Shown here one piece after another: positions 43,545 through 47,951 of a DNA stretch of 47,951 bases (its first letter is position 1; the number at the start of each line of letters is the position of its first letter). The stretch is from Ochrobactrum chromiisoli (lineage in GTDB: Bacteria; Pseudomonadota; Alphaproteobacteria; Rhizobiales; Rhizobiaceae). The translations under genes were made by a program, and so were the position numbers. The stretch spans positions 1 through 47,951 of the forward strand of contig NZ_JAPHAV010000020.1 of assembly GCF_026241335.1 (NCBI RefSeq), in the 5' to 3' direction. Under the pieces are notes generated by a model. It was not told the origin of the DNA, did not search any database, and worked only from the letters and a program-made list of their open reading frames with translations.

Positions 43545-44674
43545 TTACATGCCCGATGGCGCCAGTATCGACGTCATCAAATCGTCGTTCCATTCGCCCG
43601 TTACTTTGAAGTGAGCAGCAGCGCCCAGCTCAAAAGCCTCGATCAGGTTATGGTTCACATAGGCGTAAATGCCCGGTTGCTGGAAGGTGTAGAAGGCTGC
43701 TGCCGCTGCACCACCTGGGATAAACCATGTTTCCTGATCAACATCCGGCGGAGTATTAAACTTGCCGGTTGTCCAGACATAATCCCCATGCCCACCAATC
43801 AAGTGCGGACGCGTATCGCGGTTAGCCTGCGAATGAACGATCAGAACCTTTTCACCAACCTTTGCTGTCATGGCCTTATCGCCTGTCAGCGCACCGACAC
43901 CGCCATTAAAGACGACATGGGTTGGAGTAAGAGTACGCGTGACCTTGACAACATCTTCATAAGAATCGCCGGGCGCGTCATACTTCTTGTAATTGCCTTC
44001 TTCGTCGCGCGGAACATAGAAGTCCTGTTCGCCAACATAATAGACCTTGTCATAAGTCAGCGGATTGCCCTTGCCATCGTTTAGGCCTTCGCGTGGCAGC
44101 ACCATGATTGCACCATTCATGCTCGATGTGACATGCCATGGAACCATTCCGGGAGGTGCGCAGTGGTAAACAAACACACCAGGTTTGGTTGCCTTAAACC
44201 GCAGAACCGTCTTTTCACCCGGGTTGATCTCTGTGAGCCCCCCACCACCCAACGCGCCGGTTGCCGCATGGAAATCAATATTGTGCATCAGTGTATTTGT
44301 TTCAGGATTGATGAGCGTCAGTTCAACATAGTCGTCCTGATGCACCACCAGAAGCGGCCCCGGCACGGTGCCGTTAAATGTCATCGCGTGGACTTCGGTG
44401 CCCGCATCATCGAGGATCATCTTTTTTCCTCGATCACCATGGTGAATTCAACCACCTTGGGACCGCCGTTTGCAACCTGACTATGCGCATGCACGAAAGG
44501 AGGCTTAACCAGCTCAACCTTTTCGCGTGGAAGCGCTGCAATTTCTGCGGCACTTGCCTTTTTTAAGGTTCCCGTCGCCCAAGCCGAGCTTGTCGCCAAA
44601 ACGGGTGCCAGTGCGCCCGCTAGGGCTGCTCCTGCCAAAACTGTGCGGCGATTAATATTGATATGGTCACCCAT
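43545..44674 (-). pseudogene. nirK: Copper nitrite reductase NirK, frameshifted in an A6 run
   Basis: Two frames together make a full NirK (about 376 aa). The first 85 codons carry a Tat signal ([19 protein letters not shown]) and [12 protein letters not shown] before a stop; the second frame resumes [26 protein letters not shown]. All copper ligands are present: [11 protein letters not shown] (type 1 and 2 His), [18 protein letters not shown] (type 1 Cys, His, Met), and the later His of [10 protein letters not shown]. The frames meet at six As (plus strand TTTTTT, 44422-44427); seven would restore EEKKMIL. NirK reduces nitrite to NO in the periplasm. Either this gene is broken or the read is wrong at one base. 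Confidence 0.93.
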
Positions 44675-45017
44675 CGATTCTCTCCTTCCGATAGGACCGA
44701 GCGTTCTTCCGCTCTGTCACTCTATGTATAGGAGGCATCCGATCCTTATTCATTGCTTACGATCAACATAAGATGAATTATATGATAATAATTATTATTA
44801 AAAATCATACCCTTAAATCAATAATTTCACACTTCAACTTCGTCATTTGCGCTGGAACAAGTAAGGCCACCAAAAGCGAAATCCCGGCCTACTCTTCACG
44901 TTATATGCACCTATTGATGTGGTTAAGAAAGGTTCTTTACTGGCCATTTCATGTCGATCAAAACTAAAAAGCGGCCCTCAATAAAGCCGCTTTCACAAAT
45001 TTTCGCTGCAACAAGGC
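44675..45017. promoter_or_regulatory. Intergenic region upstream of nirK, NnrR/FNR-type box
   Basis: No gene is supported. TTGCTTACGATCAA (coding strand TTGATCGTAAGCAA) at 44753-44766 fits TTG-N8-CAA and lies 79 bp before the nirK ATG, close to the spacing seen for nosR. An AT-rich stretch (44772-44830) follows. AGGAGGC-type ribosome site GAAGGAGAGA precedes nirK. Confidence 0.7.
44968..44993 (-). terminator. Terminator of the DUF2249/SufT-like operon
   Basis: AAAGCGGC at 44968-44975 and GCCGCTTT at 44986-44993 form an 8-bp stem with a 10-base loop. Read leftward, it is followed by a T-rich tail (TTTTTAGTTTT), so it ends the leftward operon that finishes at 45018. Confidence 0.8.
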
Positions 45018-45344
45018 TCAGAAATCGGACACCGCAAAACGCGCGCGTGCTTCAGGTATAGCCATATCCGGTGACCATTCCGGTTCATAGGTCAGTTCAA
45101 CGTCTGCATGAGAAACACCCGCCACATCCTCGACACACGCTTGTACGGCTTGCGTCAGAAATCCAGCCGCAGGACAGCCTCGCGTTGTTGTCGTCATTTT
45201 GACCGACACATCACCATTCGCATGCGCAGTGATCATATAGATCATTCCTAGATCGACAAGGTTAATGCCGAGTTCAGGATCCATAACAATGCGCAATGCA
45301 TTGCGCACTTCATCTTCCAGCCGCTCACGTTCTTCGCTTTGCAT
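45018..45344 (-). CDS. SufT/PaaD-like iron-sulfur assembly domain (DUF59) protein
   Basis: A 108-aa DUF59/MIP18-family protein. Characteristic: VRNALRIVMDPELGINLVDLGMIY, then KMTTTTRGCPAAGFLTQAV containing the conserved Cys, and VELTYEPEWSPDMAIPEARA. Family members help Fe-S cluster assembly. The last gene of the leftward operon, starting 9 bp after the DUF2249 gene. Its target here is unknown but could be Fe-S proteins of the denitrification pathway. Confidence 0.85.
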   Translation of the reverse strand: MQSEERERLEDEVRNALRIVMDPELGINLVDLGMIYMITAHANGDVSVKMTTTTRGCPAAGFLTQAVQACVEDVAGVSHADVELTYEPEWSPDMAIPEARARFAVSDF

Positions 45345-45353
45345 CGTCTTTCC

Positions 45354-45884
45354 TCACGCCGTACCGACGCGGATCATAATGCGATAGGCCTGACCTGTTT
45401 CGTCAAAATTCCCTACCCATTGGTGGCCGCGCTTTTCAAGTTCAGGAAACAGAAATAGCGGTTCGCGATGCAAAAGCGCAAACAGTACCTCACCTGTCTG
45501 CATATTCTCAACTTCGGCAAGGATGCTTACCATTGGTTGTGGTGGGTCCATATCCGAGCAATCAAGATATTGCGAAGGTTCCGGCCAGTCATCTGGTGAA
45601 CCGGCATTATCCGAAATCTGCACAGCAGGCACTTCATCCCCGATAGGCGCAAATAGGACCTGCCAATCGCCATCGCCAATTGCTTCCGCTTTGGCAGAGA
45701 ACCCCTTGCGTTCCATGACTGCAAAGAGAGGTACCGGCTTAAATGGAGCAATTAAAATAAGGCTTTGTCCGGCAGCCAGTCCTTCGACAGCGCCCATAAT
45801 TGCCTGAAACGGCTCGACGCCAGCTTTCAGGAGTGGGCGCACATCAAGCTCATGTGGAATCAATTCGTAGACTGACACTGTCAT
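45354..45884 (-). CDS. DUF2249 protein with two tandem domains
   Basis: A 176-aa protein with two copies of the DUF2249 fold: residues 10-80 (ELDVRPLLKAGVEPFQAIMGAVEGLAAGQSLILIAPFKPVPLFAVMERKGF) and 100-175 (VSILAEVENMQTGEVLFALLHREPLFLFPELEKRGH). Each holds the domain's PVPLF/EPLFLF and glycine features and resembles the TusA-like fold. Its role is unknown; DUF2249 proteins recur beside nitrite/NO reduction genes. ATGA overlap with the membrane protein gene upstream shows coupling. Confidence 0.85.
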   Translation of the reverse strand: MTVSVYELIPHELDVRPLLKAGVEPFQAIMGAVEGLAAGQSLILIAPFKPVPLFAVMERKGFSAKAEAIGDGDWQVLFAPIGDEVPAVQISDNAGSPDDWPEPSQYLDCSDMDPPQPMVSILAEVENMQTGEVLFALLHREPLFLFPELEKRGHQWVGNFDETGQAYRIMIRVGTA

Positions 45885-47248
45885 TTTCTCCCCCTCGAAA
45901 CTGGCCCGCCAGCGTAAATCAGATGTGGCATCGTGATAACGTTTGGAAGCTTCATGGCTTCCGGCACATCCATCAGTCGCCGTGCGCGAATGAAATGAGA
46001 TGACAAAGCGAGAATTGCAACAAGATTAAGTCCACATCCCACCCTGAATGCGAGCGTCTGCCCGACGATGAGCGCGACAACGGCAATGGCAACGCCTGTA
46101 TAATACACCCAGAACCAACGCTTTGCCCGGCTTTCAACCACAATGTCCTGCACGCGCGGCGTCAGAATTTTCCCCATCACCGGACCATAGCATTCAAGCC
46201 ATGTCAGGAACGGGACGATCTTGTATAGCTGTGCCAAACTTAGGCCGGTTAGCCAGCCAAATGTAAAAAGATAGACCAGCGCTGCAACAACCCCATCCGT
46301 GGTGCCGACCCAAGGCAGAGCAATTGCGACGGGCAGCGAAAGCAACATAGCGGCAAAGGCCGGAACAGATGCAGCGCTATTGAGCTCAATGATTTTGCGT
46401 TTTCTCTCGCCATAAATCGAATGCACATCATGAGCATAGAGGCCGATGCTGGTAACGCCCAAAACCAATGCTACCATGAGAGCAATATCGGTCCATTCAT
46501 AACCCCAATGTGTGAAGACTGTTATGAAAACCAGCAGAGCCAGAGCAGAAACACCTGCAGTCCAAACCAGATGCACCGTCTTTTTTGCAGGCTCCGGCGC
46601 AAGCATAAACATGGTCAGAAGGCGATAGCTGACACCCATTGCAGTAAAGGCCATCCAGCCGCCAAGCCCCAAAATGACATGGGTTGAAAGCCCTGAAGAA
46701 GCGATTTCCAACAAGACAGCCTGTTCAAGCATGCCGGATAGCATCAATGTAAAAAGACTTCCCAAAACAACCACAACCAGCAGGCAGACAAGGCCAACAC
46801 CTACAAAACGTGCTGGTAAAGTCAGAGGTCTGGCAGTCCAAATTGTCTTGCCAAGCATCACGCTGATGATTGCAAACCCCATAATTAGAAACAGTACTGA
46901 AAGCGGCATTAGCCAAAGGGGCAAATCGACAATTCCAGCGAGAGCCGCAAAGCCGCCTATCAGCCCGCAAAGGCCGGTCAGTAAAAACAGCAATGCCGGA
47001 AGCCCGGCACCGCTGAGTTGCAAAGGCTTTGCCACCAGCACAGGCACAAACTGCAATAACGCGCCGCACATCAATAATGAAAGCCAGCCAATCGCGATAA
47101 TATGCACCACGATGAGCGTTTCCGGTGCCCGCAAATCATCAAACGGGTAGCCGAAACCTCCCACCATCAGTGCCGTTCCTGCGATTAGGAAAAACAACGA
47201 GGCGGCGACATATGAGAGTGTCCATCGGGAAAGCGCGGCACCGAACAT
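45881..47248 (-). CDS. Polytopic membrane protein of unknown function (NnrS/heme-copper-like)
   Basis: A 455-aa hydrophobic protein with about twelve membrane segments. Several histidines sit in or near helices (LIVVHIIAIGWLSLLM, THVILGLGGWMAFTAM, LVYLFTFGWLTGLSLAQLYKIVPFLTWLEC), a pattern that could bind heme or copper as in NnrS or subunit-I-like proteins, but I cannot assign a family. It is bracketed by DUF2249 genes in one leftward operon under an NnrR-type box, which ties it to nitrogen-oxide metabolism. Confidence 0.7.
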   Translation of the reverse strand: MFGAALSRWTLSYVAASLFFLIAGTALMVGGFGYPFDDLRAPETLIVVHIIAIGWLSLLMCGALLQFVPVLVAKPLQLSGAGLPALLFLLTGLCGLIGGFAALAGIVDLPLWLMPLSVLFLIMGFAIISVMLGKTIWTARPLTLPARFVGVGLVCLLVVVVLGSLFTLMLSGMLEQAVLLEIASSGLSTHVILGLGGWMAFTAMGVSYRLLTMFMLAPEPAKKTVHLVWTAGVSALALLVFITVFTHWGYEWTDIALMVALVLGVTSIGLYAHDVHSIYGERKRKIIELNSAASVPAFAAMLLSLPVAIALPWVGTTDGVVAALVYLFTFGWLTGLSLAQLYKIVPFLTWLECYGPVMGKILTPRVQDIVVESRAKRWFWVYYTGVAIAVVALIVGQTLAFRVGCGLNLVAILALSSHFIRARRLMDVPEAMKLPNVITMPHLIYAGGPVSRGRK

Positions 47249-47272
47249 GGCAGGCCTTCATCAAAAAAGGAG

Positions 47273-47572
47273 TTAATGATTACCGCAGGTGCATTCATGA
47301 CCGTCGGCATGGTCATGGCTCTTCGGGCGACCAATCTCTACGCGCCACAAAGGACCGCTTTCCTTATACTCCCAAGAGAAAACACCCGGATTACGGTTTT
47401 CAAGCTGATAACGCAGCGGCACCGGATCATGATCATTGACGATCTGCAACGTTTGGCCCGACTCCAGATCATCAATCATCGCGAAAATCGTCGCATGACG
47501 GGAGATAGGCGGAATGGTGCGTACATCGATAATATTGATCGTGGAAACAGGTTCGCTTGTCATCAGGTTCAT
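47273..47572 (-). CDS. Single-domain DUF2249 protein with His/Cys-rich tail
   Basis: A 99-aa DUF2249 protein (IIDVRTIPPISRHATIFAMIDDLESGQTLQIVNDHDPVPLRYQLE) ending in a likely metal-binding tail HDHADGHECTCGNH. It is the first gene of the leftward operon with the membrane protein, the two-domain DUF2249 protein and the SufT-like protein. The domain's function is not known; the tail suggests copper, zinc or Fe-S handling. The ATG at 47572 is used; 47563 is possible. Confidence 0.85.
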   Translation of the reverse strand: MNLMTSEPVSTINIIDVRTIPPISRHATIFAMIDDLESGQTLQIVNDHDPVPLRYQLENRNPGVFSWEYKESGPLWRVEIGRPKSHDHADGHECTCGNH

Positions 47573-47608
47573 CCATGGCCGTCGGCTATCGAAAGATGAT
47601 GATGACAG

Positions 47609-47652
47609 CCCCGCATCATCATGAAACCAATTCTAAACTGGATGATGCGGGG
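47609..47652. repeat. Perfect 12-bp inverted repeat next to the NnrR-type box
   Basis: CCCCGCATCATC at 47609-47620 and GATGATGCGGGG at 47641-47652 are exact complements around a 20-base spacer, between the DUF2249 gene start and the TTG-N8-CAA box. It lies in the probable leader of the operon. No T-run follows in either direction, so it may be a leader hairpin or an operator rather than a terminator. Confidence 0.55.
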
Positions 47653-47657
47653 GCGAT

Positions 47658-47671
47658 TTGTTTCATCTCAA
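47658..47671 (-). promoter_or_regulatory. NnrR/FNR-type box upstream of the DUF2249 operon
   Basis: TTGTTTCATCTCAA (coding strand TTGAGATGAAACAA) fits TTG-N8-CAA and lies 86 bp before the ATG at 47572, matching the spacing of the nosR and nirK boxes. Confidence 0.6.
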
Positions 47672-47759
47672 ACAAGATAAAAAATAGAACTATTGAAGGT
47701 GTTGTCACGTTAACTGGGCTACAGTTGCCTGCCTGACGGTTTGGGCGTAATTTTTGGCG

Positions 47760-47951
47760 ATGCAGACATCAGTTATCATCTTCAAGCGTCACCGTTTTCC
47801 GCCACAGATTATTGCTCATGCGGTGTGGCTTTATCTGCGGTTCAACCTTAGTCTGCGTGAAGTTGAGGAAATGCTGCTTGAGCGTGGAATCGACGTATCA
47901 TACGAGACAGTTCGTCGTTGGATCGCCAAGTTCGGCCCCCAGATCACACGC
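47760..47951 (+). CDS. IS6-family transposase, N-terminal part (runs off window)
   Basis: 64 codons from the ATG at 47760 to the window end: FKRHRFPPQIIAHAVWLYLR, FNLSLREVEEMLLERGIDVS, YETVRRWIAKFGPQI. This is the helix-turn-helix start of an IS6-family transposase, different in sequence from the copy at 22315 (which has YSVSYRDLQEIMAERGVDVD). The catalytic DDE residues are beyond the window. An IS end should lie between 47672 and 47759, but I could not define the inverted repeat without its partner. Confidence 0.88.
   Translation, partial: MQTSVIIFKRHRFPPQIIAHAVWLYLRFNLSLREVEEMLLERGIDVSYETVRRWIAKFGPQITR

Noticed and set aside
44773..44967. Short plus-strand ORF between nirK and the SufT-like gene
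   Set aside because: AT-rich, no ribosome site, no recognisable family; it lies in the nirK promoter region and is likely non-coding.

Overview
The window looks like an alphaproteobacterial replicon of the Brucella/Ochrobactrum group. This is an inference from gene content: a hut operon tail, many Rhizobiales-type amino-acid ABC transporters, a nosRZDFYLX operon, ubiTUV with ubiD/ubiX, and nnrR-nirV-nirK. No rRNA, tRNA or CRISPR array was seen. The window opens inside hutU and ends inside an IS6-family transposase.

Layout. (1) 1-1164: end of the histidine-utilisation operon (hutU C-terminus, hutD). (2) 1186-2527: a decayed IS630-type transposase remnant interrupted at its 3' end by a complete IS5-family element. 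(3) 2535-12886: a catabolic block. A leftward set carries two paralogous HutC-type GntR regulators flanking a non-canonical UbiD-family decarboxylase, a UbiX-type flavin prenyltransferase and a TIGR02444-family protein. Divergent from it run an aldehyde dehydrogenase, an amino-acid ABC transporter, a DAO-type FAD oxidoreductase and a Rid-family protein. The shared 316-bp intergenic region holds two perfect 16-bp palindromes with a common TGATATCA core. The substrate is not known to me. (4) 13230-14293: scar region with a truncated peptidoglycan-binding protein and an IS3 orfA/LysR hybrid ORF. (5) 14315-21751: a second catabolic block with a divergent LysR regulator, an octopine/nopaline-type ABC transporter and a three-part opine-oxidase or hydroxyproline-dehydrogenase-like enzyme (FAD subunit, small 2Fe-2S subunit, FAD/NAD plus BFD-type Fe-S subunit), followed by a Rid protein.

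(6) 22024-27706: a mobile-element scrap yard. It has an IS6-family element without target duplication between two unrelated truncated genes, a frameshifted Tn3-family transposase with its 38-bp terminal repeat, a serine-recombinase fragment cut by that repeat, a LysE-type exporter with one nonsense codon, and a second 38-bp Tn3-type end beside nosX.

(7) 27745-47572: a denitrification island. nosRZDFYLX (leftward) encodes nitrous oxide reductase and its maturation. ubiD-ubiX (leftward) and ubiT-ubiU-ubiV (rightward) diverge from a perfect FNR-type box and encode oxygen-independent ubiquinone synthesis, which would feed electrons to the denitrification chain. A leftward nnrR, nirV and nirK follow; nirK as given is frameshifted in an A6 run. 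Upstream lies a leftward operon of a SufT/PaaD-like protein, two DUF2249 proteins and a polytopic membrane protein. TTG-N8-CAA boxes lie about 80 bp before nosR, nirK and the DUF2249 operon, so NnrR or an FNR homologue plausibly co-ordinates the island. The most interesting points are the UbiD/ABC/FAD/Rid catabolic block, the broken nirK, the shared box set, and the little-known DUF2249/membrane operon.
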